Origin: Oscillospiraceae bacterium
GTDB lineage: Bacteria > Bacillota > Clostridia > Oscillospirales > Oscillospiraceae
DNA: 64,000 bases
Reading direction: 5' to 3'
NCBI GenBank assembly: GCA_022792495.1
Contig: JAAWBD010000111.1
Span: 109,299 to 173,298 of the forward strand
Below the pieces are notes generated by a model, which made no database searches, was not told the DNA's origin, and saw only the letters and a list, made by a program, of their open reading frames with translations. Shown here one piece after another: positions 27,001-42,000 of the stretch; the first letter of the stretch is position 1, and the number at the start of each line of letters is the position of its first letter. A program made the translations under genes and the position numbers.

Positions 27001-30000
27001 GAAGCTGCCCCAATACTCATTGACCTTATCCACGATCACGATGGTGGCATTTCCGTTACGGGCATTGTCGTTGGTGATCCGATCCTCGGTGGCGGTGGGA
27101 TCGTACTTCTTGGGATTCTGGTTGTAGAGGAAGGTAGGCACCAACCGGATCCCCACGGACTTGCCGGAGGCATCCATGACCTGGAATACCTTCATCACGC
27201 TTTCGTCGCTGGAGAAGGCGTAGAAGCGATCAGAGTACTCCGCGGCGGTCTCCCCTTCGGCCAGAGCGGTCTGGAGGTTCCGCTGGGTGACCTCCCAGTG
27301 GAGGTTATAGCCCTTGTAGCTGTACTCCACGATCTTGGCGGTATCCACCACTGCGGTCTGGGTACGGCTGAGCTGGAGCTTCACAGGCATAGCCTCGCCC
27401 TGGTACTCTCCGGCGTATGCGCTGCCGTCCGCCTTCACAGGGGCGGTGTCGTCGGCGTTCTTCGGGCCGTAGTAGACGGCCTTGCCTCTGGTGGTGCTGG
27501 CGGAGGCATTGGCCACGGTATACTTCTCGTCGGCAGCGGTGATCTCCACGGTGGTGATCTCCATGATGTTGGAGGTCCGGGAGCCCACCAGCATGGGCAT
27601 CAGGACGAAGGAGCGATAGTCATTGTAGTTGGTATTGGTATTTCCGGTGGAAAGGTTGCCCACCTGACCGTAGTAGTTATAGCCCCAGGCATAGACATAG
27701 CCGTCCCGGGACAGGGCAATACCGTTGTTCGCGCTCACGTCCACCGCAATCATGTTGGTCAGATTGCTGGTGGAGCTGCCCGGGGTCAGGGCGGGGCCCT
27801 CACCGGCCAGAACGGGATAGGCGGTGTTACCGTTGGCGGTATTGCTGTAGCCGTTGCGGCCCAGCTGGGCATGGTCGTTGAGACCCCAGCCCCAGAGGGA
27901 GCCGTCCACACCCACAGCCAGAACGGTCTCGTAGCTGGAGGAGAGGCGCTTCAGGGCGGGCATGTCGGCGCCGGTGACGGCGGTGGGGGCAGAGTAGGTG
28001 GAAACTGTACCGCTGGAGGTGTAGGTGATCCGGCCCCAGATATAGGCCTTGCCGTCGGAGTCCAGGGCCACGGCATGGTTGGTGCCGGCAGCCACATCCA
28101 CAATGTTGGTCAGCTTGCCAGCGCCGCCCACACCCTTTACCTGAACGGCGGCATAGCGATCCAGGGTATCCGCCCGGCCGGCGGTGGTGGGATTCCCGGC
28201 GGTGAACTGGTGCTGGCCCAGCTGATAGAAGTTGTTCCGGCCCCAGGCCCAGACGGTGCCGTCGGAGCGGAGGATCACGCTGAAGTAACGGCCGGCGGCG
28301 ATGTCCACCACATGATCCAGGTAGTGGTAATCCTCAGAGGCGGCGGAGCCGCGGATCACATGGACGGGGATGATCTCCCCCTCCACGGTGCTGCTGCTCT
28401 GGGCAGAGATGATGGGAGAGTAGCCAGGCTCCGTCTGGTTATAGGGGATGGACCAGGTCCACTTGGTGGTGATCCCGCCGCTGGTGTTGGTATAGCTGGC
28501 GGCGTCGTTGCCCAGCTGGCCGAAGCCATTGTTGCCCCACGCCCACACGTGGCCGGTGGAATCCAGAGCCAGGGCGTGGTCGTAGCCGGCGGAGATGGCG
28601 GCGATGACCACATTGTCCTCATCACTGGTGTCGGGGGTAGCGTAGTCCCGATCCACATCGTAGAAGGACTTGGAGAAGTCCATCCGGTAGGGCAGGGACT
28701 GGGTGGTGCCGGGCACCACATTGGCCCGGTTGCCCCAGATCCACACGTTGCCCCACATATCCAGGGCCAGGACGTAGCCGTCGCCGGCGGACAGGGAGAC
28801 GATATGGTGGAGGTAACCGCCGGTGCTCTCAAGGGTATTCTTATTCAGTTCCTCCCCGCAGCCCGCTGTCTCGCAGACATGGTCGCCGCTGACAGAGGTG
28901 AAGTTGCCGTCGGCGTCAAAGCTGCTCTCAGGATAGATGGCGTCGCAGCCGGGGCAGTAATAGTAGGTCTCCTGGCCGCCCGCCTTCACCTGCATGGGGA
29001 AGGTGTAGTTTTCAGTGTTGCCGGTGCCCAGCTGGCCCACGTTGTTGAGACCCCAGGCCCAGACAGTGCCGTTGGCCTTCAGGGCCATGCTCATGTTGGT
29101 GCCGCTGACCACAGTGGGGGCGGTAACGTCGGCCCGGTCACGCTGCTCCCACAGGGGGCTGGCATCCCGGCTTACATAGAGCTGGAGGAGCATCAGGTAG
29201 GTCTGATCCTCCACGGTATAGCGGATGCTGACGGTGGTCTGGCCCATGGTGCGGCCCCGGCCGTCACTGAGGTCGGCCGCGCTGAGGACGATGCGGTCGT
29301 CCTTCACCTCAGCCTGGGCGATGAGATCGTCGCTGAAGGTGATGGAGAGCTGGCTGGCCTGCTCCAGGCCGGAGAGAACCTCCTGGGCTCCGTTGCGGTC
29401 ATACATGTCGAAGCCGGCCAGGAACTGGGTCATGATATCCTTGAGCAGGAGGGTGACGCTCTGGTCATCCCGGATGCGGATAACCTCTCCGCCGCTGACG
29501 GTAAGGTTGGTCAGCTGGCTGTCGTCACCGGCGTTGGCGGGGCCAATATACACATTATAGAAGTTGGTGTTGTCCTGGTCAGAAACCAGCATCAGGGTGT
29601 GCTCCAGCTCACCTACCCGCACGGGGTAGATGTGTGTGCGCTCGTTGGCGTTGATGTTGGTACGGGTGGTCTCGTTCCGGCCAAGCTTCCAGTTGATATT
29701 CTCGCCCCAGCCCCAGACGGTACCGTCGGTCTTGAGGGCCATGGTGTGGTTATATCTGGCCGCCAGAGTGCGTACGCCGCTCATCTGACCGTTGGTCACG
29801 GGATCCTCCATCTCACCGGAGAGAACAGGGGTGGGCAGGGTGTAATTCCGGTCGGTGGAGGTGCTCAGGTTGGTATCGGACACGGCCAGCTGCCCGTAGG
29901 AGTAGCCCCAGGTATAGACCTTGCCGTCCTTGTCGATGGCGAAGCTGTATCCCCGCACGTCAGAGGCGCTGAACATATAATCTCCCGCCGCAACGGCCAC

Positions 30001-33000
30001 CAGTTCAATATTCCGGGGATCATCCTTATCAGCGGTGGAACCAAACCAGTCGTTGGGATCGTCGGCGGTGGAGTTCTCAATGACCCGGACGGGGATGGAG
30101 GTCTTTTGATTGATACCGGCGGGGCTGGTCTCCACCGTCCAGGCGCCCAGCTGGCCATAGGTGTTGGAGCCTGTGGCGTAAATCTCGGTACGGGTGTTGG
30201 CCACACCAGTGGGATCCTCCACCCGGACAAGCACCAGGGTATGGTACATGCCGGCGGCCACCATGTAGGCGTTCTTCATATACTCAGTGTAATAATTCTC
30301 GTGGTAATCACCCTCTGTACCACTCTCGCCCCGGAGCATGTAGACGGGCAGGCCACGGTTATCGGTGGTACCGTCACCCAGCTGGCCCACATTGTTCATA
30401 CCCCAGCCAAAGACGTAGCCATCAGTCCGGATGGCAAAGGAGTTGTACATACCGGCGCTGACCGAGGCGACGCTGGTCAGATAGTCGGTGTCGGAGGCGC
30501 TCTGGCCTTTCAGCACCTGGGTGGGATAAGTGACGCTGGACTTTCCGGTGCTGGTGCCGATGCCCAGCTGGTCGTAATCGTTCCGGCCCCAGCTCCAGAC
30601 CTCGCCGCCGTTGTCATAGCCGTCGGCGGAGCCAGCCAGCTCGGCACCCCGGGTGATGACCAGGGTGTGGTAGGCACCGGCGGTTGCGGCGGTGACAAAG
30701 GGCTCCACAATATCGCCGTTCTTGTCCCGGAACAGGACTTCCACAGCGTAGTTGTTCTTATAGGGATCGCCCTCGGCGGCCACCGCGTCGGCGGTGGAGA
30801 CATAGCCCAGCTGGCCGTAGTCGTTGGCGCCGGTGGTGTAGACCTTGCCGTCGCTGGTGACCATGATCAGATGCTCATAGCCGGCGGCGATGGCCACCAC
30901 ATTGTACAGGTATTCCTTCTTTCCAGCCTCGGTGGGAGCCACCTGCACCTGGGTGGGAACGGTGCGGGTGATGGTGGTGCCGTCACCCAGCTGACCCTTG
31001 TTGTTGTTGCCCCAGGTCCAGACGGTACCGTCGGAGCGGAGGGCAGCGGAGAACTCCTTGCCCACCACCAGGTTGGAGGCAACAGGAGCGCTGTTGACAG
31101 TCTTTTGGGTCACGGTGACGTTCAGGGTGCCGGTGTGCTGGCTGACCCGGTTGGTCACCCGGATCAGGGTGGTGTTATAGATGCCCTCATTGGGGGTAAT
31201 GACGGCCACGTTGTTCTCGGCCTTCACGGAGACAATGCCCGGGTCGGCGGAGGTCCACTGGAGGTTCTGGCCCTGCTTATCAATATCCACAGAGCGGACA
31301 GCCAGGGTGCGACTGTCGATCATCAGGTTGAAGCCGGAGATATAGGTCTCCACCAGGGCAGTTTCGTTGGCGTTATCGTGATAGTCGATAACGGCGATCT
31401 CGTCCTCCTCAATGGTGATCTGGGCCACGGCGTCGGGCTGATCCACCTTATAGAACATGGAACGGAAGGGAGCGGTGGCGGGATCCTTCTCGTACTCGGC
31501 CTTGTCATACACCTTCACCCGGTAGATGGACAGGGTCTTAGCCTCCAGGTCGCCCACCTGGACAGGCAGGGCGGCCAGACGGGTCTGGGTGTTGACGGCG
31601 GTATCCTCATAAACGCTGGCAGCTCCCAGCTTATAGTTCTCGTTGGAGCCCCAGGCAAAGACGAAGCCATCGGCCCGCACCGCCAGGGTGTGGGTATAAC
31701 CGGCATCCATGGCCACAACGCCCTGAAGGCCGGGCTCAGCGGCGGCATTCCAGGCCTCGCCCTTGCGGATCATGGTGGGCTTCTCCATATAGTAGTACTC
31801 GCTGTTGGTTCCGGAGGAGCCCACAATGTTAGTGTCGCTGCCGGTGCTGGGATCCCGGCCCGCTCCGGTCTGACCGCTGGTGTTCAGGCCCCAGGCCCAG
31901 GCGGAATCGTCGTTCTTGACCAGCATACCGTGGTTTGCGCCCAGGGAGATCCGGGCGATCTCCTCCATGGGCTTGCCGGCCTCGGATTCCCACTGGACGG
32001 TAGTGGGAGCCTCGGGCTCCCCGCCCTCGTCGGACGCGGCGGCGCCCGCCACCTCGGTAACCACCGTGGTGACGGCATAGCCTCTGTCATTGTTCTCGGT
32101 GAGCAGGGTGGGCAGGTAGACGTTGGTCAGGTTGCCCTTCACGGGGATGTGATCCTCCTGGCCGTCGATGGTAAACTGATAATCCTTGTCGCCGGAGGCA
32201 GCCTGGTAGGTGTCGTTACGGCCCCAGACGTAGGCCTTGCCATCCGCTGTCACAGCGGCGGAGGTGTAGGCTCCGGCGGAAATGGAGACGATGTTGGTCA
32301 GGGGCTTGGGAGTGAAGGCATTGGGAACCTCTACCTGGATCTCTTTCTTTTCGTAACCCAGAAGGATCTTATTGCCTTCCTCATCCAGCTTATCCTCGCC
32401 ATTCTCATCCTTTTCATAAATAGGCTTGTCAAGATCATCCACCAGCTGGGTCTCCATATGGGTCAGCTCGCTGGTGACTTCCTGAACCACCTGATAGGAA
32501 TAGTTGCTGGTGTTGGTGCCGTTGCGGATCAGCAGATCCTTGACGGTATAGTCGTCCACCACAACAGCGGTGGGAATATCCACACCGGCGGCGTTAGCAC
32601 TCACCAGCTGCTTCTCCTGACTGGTGTAGGTGTACGCCTCATCCTGAACCCCCACCACGGTGACGGTGCGGTTCTGGAGCTGGATGCCCACGCCCAGCTG
32701 CCCGTAGCGGTTGGCACCCCAGCTGTAGACACGGCCATCCCCGGCGTCGTTCTTGGCCAGGAGAAGGAAATGCTCGGCGCCCGCCGCCACCTGGCTGGCG
32801 GTATAGCCGGCCTCCATGTTGGCCAGATCCACATTGGGCGTTTCGGGCATGCCGTCGCTGACAGCCCAGGTATAGACCTGGCCGCCGGTGGTAAGGGCGA
32901 TGATATTGTCGCTGTAGATATCCACCTGGCTGAAGGTGGACTGGCTCAGGATGGCAGGAATACGGTCAAACTCCCGGCCCCAGGCCCAGAGCTTTCCTGT

Positions 33001-36000
33001 CTTATCCAGGGCCAGGGTGTAGCCGTTGCCAGCCTCCACCTGTGTAAAGGTAACAGGGTTGTCAGCCTCATCGCTGACCAGCAGGTGGTAGGGGTACTCA
33101 TAGTAGTTCACATCGTCTACGCCGGAGGCGCCGATCTGACCGTTGAGGTTGGAGCCCCAGAGCCAAAGGGTACCATCCTCCGCCACGGCGGCAGAGTGAT
33201 CCACACCGGCGGAGACCATCATGCCGGCCTCCCGGGTGGCGGTAGGCTCGGCAAAGGCCACACGCAGCTGTCCGGTGGTCTCCACACCGCCCATCCTTAC
33301 AGTGGTATAGATGGTGACCATACCGGTCTTTACCCCATCGGCGGAAACCAGCACCACCCGCTGGGTGCTGTCCGCTGTCCGGGTCACGGAAGCCACCTTA
33401 TTGCCGCTGTCATCCAGGAACATGCCGATGCTGTCGTCCCCGGAGCGGAATGTGATCTCGGCCCCGGCCGGCACCTCAATGCTCTGGCCATCCCGGTAAA
33501 GGTTGAAGCCGTCAGTATACTGCAGGCAGATCCGGGAGGGATCAATGGACACCTGCTGATTGAGCCGAACCGTGATGAAGTCGGGGGGCATGTTGCCCTC
33601 ACCGGTTTTCACATCGTAATCGTAGGCGGAAACCACCTTGGTATTTTCCAGGATCTCCAGGAAGGAGGGTTTGGCGGCGTTGTTGTTGCCGTCGCCCACC
33701 CGAACGGGCAGATTCTCGGTCACATTGGCGGCGTTGCCCAGCTGGCCGCTGGTGCCCAGGCCCACGTCAAAGACAGAGCCGTCGCCCATGTAGAATACGT
33801 TGTGGGACTCACCGGGAGCGGCATGTACCACACCGGAGAGAGTGATCAGATCCCGGCTGTCCACAGGCTGGCTGGCAGCGGGGGCATAGACCTGCACCGG
33901 ATCCCTGGAGGTATCGGTGGCGGAGACGCCGTTGGCGTCGGTGGTCTGGTAGCCCCGGCCCAGCTGGCCGTTATCGTTGCGGCCCATCGTCCAGATCACG
34001 CTCCGGCCATTGTCGAAGGAGTCAGTGACAAAGCTCACGTTGTCCGCCCCGGCTGCAAAGGCCTGGACATTGACAGGCCGGCCGCTGGCATCAGCCAGAG
34101 GATAGGTGCTCTCGTCGGACAGAATAGCGGAGAGGCTGGGCTCCACCGTCATATAGGTGGGTCGGATCGCATTGAAAGCCCTGGGGGTCTTGTTATTGTG
34201 GTTGGTAAACCAGCCATTGAAGAGGATCTGGTGGTCGGTATTCATGTACCAGGTGGCATCGTCGCTGGCGTAGATGTCCAGTACCTCGTGGAGGTAGCGG
34301 GACAGGGCAGCCCCGGAGGCGGCCGCCCGGCCGGACTCATTCTCGCCCCGAACCACAGGCTGGGGACGGAGGATGTGGCTGGCACCCACGTACTCGGTGC
34401 CCTGCTCGTAGCCGGACTCCACATAGCCCCAAGTCCAAATGCTTCCGTTATCCTTCATGGCCACAAAGTGACGCTCGCCGGCGGCCAGCTCCACGATATC
34501 CCGGAGATACTGGCTGACGGTATTGTCCACCTGGACGCTGCTGGGCGTGCTCAAGCCAGCCTCCACCCAGACGGGCGAGGCAGAGTAGGACACCTGGGTG
34601 GAGGAACGGCCGTTGCCCAGCTGACCGTAGGCGTTGCTGCCCCAGGTATACACATAGCCAAACTTATCCACCGCACCGGCAAAGTTATCCCCGGCGGCAA
34701 TCGTGCGGATGTCCTTCAGATAGAGCTCCTCAGTCTCATGAGCCTGCTGGCCCACCGTCACCTTCTGGGCGAAGGTGCGGCTGCTGACGCCGCTGGCGCC
34801 CAGCTGGCCCACGTTATTGCGGCCCCAGCTCCACACGGAGCCGTCCTTGTCCAGAGCCAGGGTGAACTCGTCGCCCACAGCGATGGCGGTGATCCCGGTA
34901 AGGGGGGTACCATACACATCCGTACGCACCTGGACAGGCACATTCCGGTTGGTGTCAGTGCCATCGCCCAAGCGGCCGTAGGAGTTGCTGCCCCAAGTCC
35001 AGACGGTACCGTTGGACATGAGGGCCACGGTGAAGTCGCGACCCGCCCCGATCTGGGGCGCCGCCAGCTTGGGTGCGGCGGTGATAGCCTGGGACTGAAC
35101 CTCATCGGTATCCTGAATGACCTGGATCCGAAGCACGCCGTACTCAGGGCTGGCTTTGCCGGTATACTTCACCAGAATGTTGGCGGTGCCATAGCCGCCC
35201 TTCACCGGACGGATGATCCAAACGCTCTTGCCGGTTACAGTTCCCTTATAGGTGGTGGCCACATTCAGGTTGGAGCTGGTCAGCTCCAACTCATCGGCGG
35301 TGATGCCGATGAGACCGGTCTCCCGCAGGGTGCGGCCGGTGGTATCCCACTTCTCGTTCTCCCCGGCGGTCTTATGCATATCAGTGGTGCTCAGGGCGTT
35401 CCACAGCATAAAGCCGGAGGCGTACTCCATGGTGATGAGCTCGGGATCCAGCACCAGCTCCTGATTGTCGTGCACCACCGCAAAGGCTTCCTCTCCCATC
35501 TCGTTGGTGTTGCCCTCGCTCTTAGCGGGGAGCACCCAGGGCAGAAGCTTCTCCCCGGTGATATCGTCGATCACCATCTCCTCAGGCTTGAAGCTGCCGC
35601 TCTGCCACAGGAAGGACAGGGCGTTGTTGAGGAACAGGGCATGATGGTCGTCGGAGCCGGTACGGAAGGGGTAATACCGGTCAGCGGGGTTGCCGTTGGC
35701 CTGGGCCCCCTCGTGGGTGGTATTTGCCTCGTCGGGAATAGCGTTGGTCTGATAGGATCCCAGCTGACCCCTGGTGTTCAGGCCCCAGGAGTAGATGGTG
35801 CCGTCGTTGCGCAGAACCATGGTGTGGTTGGCGCCGGTAGCGGCCATGACCACATTGTCCACATAGGGGCTGTTGGGATCGGAATTGTAATAGTAAAGGT
35901 CGGTCAGCCCCCGGTTGTCGTCCTGGGCATACTTCCGCATCTGTGTAAAGGTGTTTATCTTCACACTATCTGTTCCCTGGGTCAGGGCACTGTAGCTGCC

Positions 36001-39000
36001 GTTGTTCCCCACCGCGTACAGGTCGTCGGTGTTGGTGACCGCCAGAGTGCGGTAGCCAGCGGCGGTATATCCTACGGCGTAAACGTCCTCGGTGGCTCCA
36101 TCCACGCCGGCAGTGGTACGCCAAGGCTGAATCATATCAGTGGGCAGGCTCCGGTCACCCTCATCGCCCAGACCCAGCTGACCCTGGGCGTTATCGCCCC
36201 AGGCCTGGAGGTTCCGATCCCGCAGCAGGGCCACGGCGCTGCGCTCGCTGAGGTCGATGGCGGTTGCGCCCCGGAGGTAAACATCCACCCGGTCGTTCTT
36301 CCCGGTGGGATCCACCACGTGGCTCAGAGTCACCTGAGCCGCGCTGGCCGGGTTGACACGGACATACATGGGGGTATCCTTGTTGTTGGCTCCGGTACCC
36401 GCCTGTCCATAGCCGATCTGCCCGTTGTCATTCAAGCCCCAGGTAACGATGGTACCGTCGCTGCGGAGGGCCGCGGAGGTGCCGCCGCCGGCGGCGATCA
36501 TGACCACGGCGTCCAGCTGCTGGCGCTCGTTGCTGCCGTTGAGGGGCTCCTTCACTCGAACGGGACTGGCGGAGTCCACGCTGGTGTTGTTCCCCAGCTG
36601 TCCATAGGCATTGCTGCCCCAGGCCCAGACTCTGCCGCTGACAGTGAGGGCCAAGCGGTGGCCGTTTCCGGCGGCCAGGCGCATGACCCGCTCCCCGCCG
36701 AAGCTGGCCGGAGTGAAGAGCTGGGTGGCATTCCGGGTATTGGTGGCCCAGTTGTAGACCACACCGCTGGCGCTAAGGGCAAAGATTCCAGCGCCGGGAT
36801 CGGCGGTAATGTCAATGATGTCGCTTAGGTAGACGGTGGGCTCATAGGTTACCTGGACAGGACTGCTGCCGCCCATGGTGCCCCAAACCCACACAGTGCC
36901 GTCCGCCTTCAGGGCGGCAGAGTAGTCGCTGCCGCTGACGATCTTGGGCGCCGCCACCTGGCTGGTCCAGGCGGTAGCCTCGTTATACAGCTTCTGACGG
37001 ACGGTCACCACCAGGCGGCCCTCCATCCGGGTCACAGTGTCGTAGACGCTGATGATGGTATCACCATAGTAACCATTGGTATTAGCCTTGATAACCACGC
37101 TGCCGTCAGCCGCCGCCTCCACAGTGGCGATGCGGGTGTTGGAGGAGGAGTAGGCAAACCGTCCGTCGGCCGCCTGGGGAAGATCCTTCCAGGCCTTGGT
37201 GGTCTCGCTGTCCACCGGCTCCTCGGTGACGATGGTCACCAGGTTCTGGTTATTCAGGGTCGTGGTGGTAGCATAGCCCGTCATGTTGGCGATGGGGGTA
37301 CGCTCGGTATACTTATATAGGTTGAGGCCCTGGGTGTGTACGCTCAGCAGGCTTGTGATAACGGTGGAGCCGCCCTCGTCCAGGGTGACAAAGAGATCGT
37401 TCTCCCCAAAGCTGTCGGCCTCGGTACCACCCTCCATGACCAGCCGATCCATGTCCTCCTCACCGGCCCGGGTGGCCTGATGGTCAGACATTGTGGTCGT
37501 GCCGAAGTTCTCCTGGTTGCCCCGGGCGCCGTCATGGTTGCTGCCGGTAGTCCACACAGTTCCGTCGGAGAGCAGGAAAATGCCGTGCTGGGTGCTGAAA
37601 TCAGCGTCCACAATACCATAGGGCAGGTTCATGCCGTCGGCGTGGAAGCTCCAGGCGGTACCTGTCCGCTGCAGATAGGCGTCAGCCCCATCGGCGGTGG
37701 ACACCGCCAGCTGGCCGTTGTTGTTCTTGCCCCAGATGTAGGCTACATTCTCCTCAATGATATGGCCATTCTCATCCCGGTAGGAGCCGTAGGCGATATA
37801 GCTGCCCAGGCCGGAAGCGATGCCCCGGAGGTAGAAGTTCACAGACACTCCGTCGTCCGCGGTAAGGATATAGCAGTTCTTCAGCGCGCCGGTGCCGTAA
37901 GTCACGGTATAACCGGCACTCTCGGCCACCGACTTGAAGTAGTCGGTAAACTCGGGCGCCTCGTTGATATCGGGGGTACCGGGATTCACTGTGGTGACGG
38001 TGCTCATCACAGCATGGTTGTTGGCGTCAATGTGCAGCCGGCTGGAGCCGGTGGAACCATATACCGACACCATATCCCGCTGATAGTAATCCTCGCTGAA
38101 TTCATCGTTCCACTTGTCCCAGTGGAGCAGGGCGCGGCTGGCGCTGTCCAGAGAACTGGAGCCGTTGACAAAGGGAATGCTGCCATAGTAGATACTGCCG
38201 TCGGCGTCCAGGGCCATGATACCGCCCTCGCCCACAGAGAGATCCACAATGTGCTTCAAAGCGTTTCCGTACTGGTCAGTCACGCGGTAGGGCCCGGCAA
38301 GCTGGTCGCCGTAGAGGGTATCATAGACCCAGGTAGCTCCACAATAGCTGCAATAGTAGTGGGCCCGATCCCGGCGGGTCGTATTATACCAGATATACAG
38401 CTCACCCGAAGTGGACAGCGCATATTTGAAATGGCTGCTGTAATAAGTGTAATCAGTATATCTATGTGTGCTGTTATGATAGTAGCCGCTGTGGCCCTGC
38501 CGCACAATCTCGATCTCGGGGGCCGGTCCATCGGTAACCGTGGTGCCGATCCCAACCTTGATGATATTGTTCAGGCCGCTGATCTGGACAAAGCTTGTAT
38601 CCTGATAGCCCTCGGCGTTGCGGTCATAATTGGTATGATTGGGAGAACGGAAGCCGGTCTGCCACACGGTGCCATCCTGCTTGGTAATAACGGTTGTAAA
38701 GTGAGTGGCCTCCACATCCTTGACCCCGGTGACCAACAGCTCAGGCGCATCGTAGCTGGTGCTGTCCAGGATCTCACCCTTGTCCCGGGCCAGCTGGCCC
38801 CGGCCGTTGCTGCCCCAGCCGTAGAGATCGCCGGAGGCAGTGAGGGCCAGGGTAAAGTTCTCCATGGTATCCTCTGTGCCCTCCTGAGCCCCGGTGGTGA
38901 TCACCTTGGGCACGGTAATGGCCTTGCTGTCGCTGAGGGTGGCGCTCTGATCAGTGGTATCCACATCCACGGTGGGGATCACCGTGATGAGGAGGAGAGA

Positions 39001-42000
39001 CTGCACCTGGCGCTCATTATCCCGGAAACGGATAGAGGCCTGACCCATGGCGCTGTACTTCCGGATGGGCTCCACCCGCAGACGGGTGGGCCAGCACTGA
39101 ACTCCAGCAGCAGTATAGGTGCCGTCGGCATTGGCGGTCACATCGGAGGCGGCCACGGCGTTGCCGTCGGCATCCTCGTACTCCACAAAGGAGATGGTGA
39201 CCAGATCACTATTGAAGTTCTCCACGGTCATACTCTTCCAGACGGCGGCCATATCCTCCGTTCCGTCGTAGCGGAGGTTGAACCCGCCGTTCTGGCGGAT
39301 AAACATATCCTTCAGGTCGATCTCCAGATCCTGGAAAGGCCGGAGAGTGATGTGGTTCCCCAGAGGATTCTCGGTCTCCCCCTCGCCCATGGGGGCGAAG
39401 GTGCTGCTCCGGGCGTACCGGGTCAGCTCCTCCCGGGCAAAGTCAGTATAATGCTCCCAGCTGGTGGTGCCAGTGATGGGCCGGGTGTAGAGGGTAGCCT
39501 TGTTGAGCATCAGCTCCCGGTAGGTCTCCTCGCCCACACGGATGGGGGTAGCCCGGTCAGCCGTGCGGGTATAGTCGCCCCGATGCGCGCCGTCGTCACT
39601 GCCCCAGGCCCAGACAGAGCCATCATACTGAACGGCAAAGGTGGTATTCTCGCTAAGGGCCACATTCACCGCCCGGTTGAAATAGTCGCCATAATCAGGG
39701 TCATTCTTCACCGCAGTGTCATTATGGCTGTGTCCCTGAAGGGGGCGCACGCCGACATAGACCGGGCTGGTATTGTTGCCGGAACCGGTCTGATATCTGT
39801 CGTTCTTGCCCCAAATATGAAGCTTATTGGTCATGGGATCCATGTTATCCATATCGGGAGCGAAGATGGCAGCGCTGGTATACCCACCGGTATAGATCTT
39901 CAGCAGATCCACATCCTGACCATCGGCATCCCGGTCGGTGCCCGCCACGGTCACATAAATGGCAGGGTTCTTCTCCCCCAGGGTATCCGGGGCCTCGCCC
40001 ACCTGGCCGTAGTCGTTACGGCCCCAGGCGATCGCATCCCGGTACTGGCTCACATCCCCAGCCACAGTCGTGCTTACGCTGGGCGCGCCAGTATAGCCGC
40101 AGGGGATCTGCGGATCGGTGGTATTGACCAGAGTGGTAGCCTCCTCCTTATCCGAAGCAGGATCGGGCTCCACATAATCAGGATTGGGAACCATGTTGCT
40201 GCAGGTCAGGGTATAGGTGCCGTCCCCATTGTCAGTCATCTGGTCAGCGGTGTAAATCGCGCCGCAGGTGGGACAGCTGTAGACAGCTACCTGGCCCAGA
40301 GAACCCTCCATCCGGCCTTGAATGGCCATGGTATAGTAGTAGCCGGAGGTCAGGGTCAGGATATTGCTCAGATACCGGGTGCCCTGGTTGTTACCGGCCA
40401 CCGGGTAGGGGTTGTAGGCCCGGGTAGTGTAAAGGTCAGTGCCGTGGCCGGCGCCCAGAAGCTTGTTGCTCTCCTTACGGCCGCCATCGTCCACAACGCT
40501 GTCATCCTGAGATCCCACCACCACCAGGGTGCCATCCTGCCGCAGCAGGTAAAGGGCCCGGAAGGCGGCGGAAGCCATGATAACATTGGTGATGGCCTCG
40601 CTGCGCTGATAGCCCACCGAGCCGCTGAGCTCGTTAGTGTGGCTGGCGGCGTAGCCGGTGTTCAGCTTGGTGGGGGTTCCGGAGGCGGTGATCAGGGCGC
40701 CGCCGGAACGGCGCTCACTCAGATTGGCGCCCCAGACATAGACCTCGCCAGTGGTCTTATCCACAGCCGCGCTGTAATAGCCGCCGGCGGCGATCTGGCC
40801 GATGTTGGAGATATCCACAGCGGCAGCGGTGGTATGACTGTTTTGGCTTCCGTTCACATTACCCACATACCCGTCGCCCAGCTGGCCATAGCCATTCTGT
40901 CCAATAGAGTAGACCTTGCCGTCCTTATCCAGGATCAGGGCATGATCCTCGCCCGCCGCAATGGAGACGGCGTTGCTGATATTGGTGATCTTCACCGGAT
41001 GGTTACTGCCGCCATAGTTGTACCAGTACCAGATACCGTCGTTATTCTGTCCGCTATGATACCGGCCCCAGGTGCCCCAGGCCCAGACGGTGCCGTTGGC
41101 CTTCAGCGCAACGGTAAAGTCCTTGCCGCTGGAGACCATAGGTACGGCCACGGCGGTGCCAACCTCACGGGAAACCTCCGTGACGGTGATGGTGATCATA
41201 AAGGAGTAGCCGGTCTGAGTGTTGCGGATAGCCACGTTGGCCTGACCCACGCCCACGCTCTTGATGAGAACACCAAGACCGGCGTCGGTGGTGGCGATCT
41301 CCGCGGTGACCACGCTGGGATCGCTGCTCTGGGTCACAATATAACCCTCGGTGCCGGCAGTGATGGGCTTGCGCCGGGCACTGGTGCGGAGGTTATAGCT
41401 GTAATCATAGTCCTCATAAAGCTCGCTGAAGGGCACAAACATCTGCTTTTCGCTCTCAGTGAGGACGGGAACCTGAGCCATCACCTCAGGGTAGTTCTCC
41501 AAGGTGTAGGCGTCAGGGAGAAGAACGGTTTTCAGGTTGTGGAAATTGCTCTGCTTGACGCCGTCCACCCCCTCGGCGTCCTCGGTGCCGCCCTTCAGCC
41601 AGACATAGAACTTCTGCTCCTCGTTGCCAAAACGGGTGGGCAGAGTGCTCTTGTTGTAAACAAGGGCATCATTGATATTGTCGTCATATTTGCCCCAGTT
41701 GTAGCTGCCGGTAATGTAGACCTGACCGTCCCAGGACATAATAACCGAGTGGGTAGCGCCCGCGGCAAAGGAGGTAGCGGTCTGGAAATACTCTGTGGGC
41801 AAATCATTAAGGTTCGTGTGGTTGTCTCCCGCCAGCATGGGAGACAGCTTGGTCACATCCACCCGGTCGCCGGTACCCAGCTGTCCGTGGTCGTTCTTAC
41901 CCACCACATACAGCAGATTGGTGGTACCCATCTGCAGACCGGCGTAGGCGGAGCCATAGAGCTCCTCCGCCAGTACATAACTGGTCAGGTCGATCTCCCC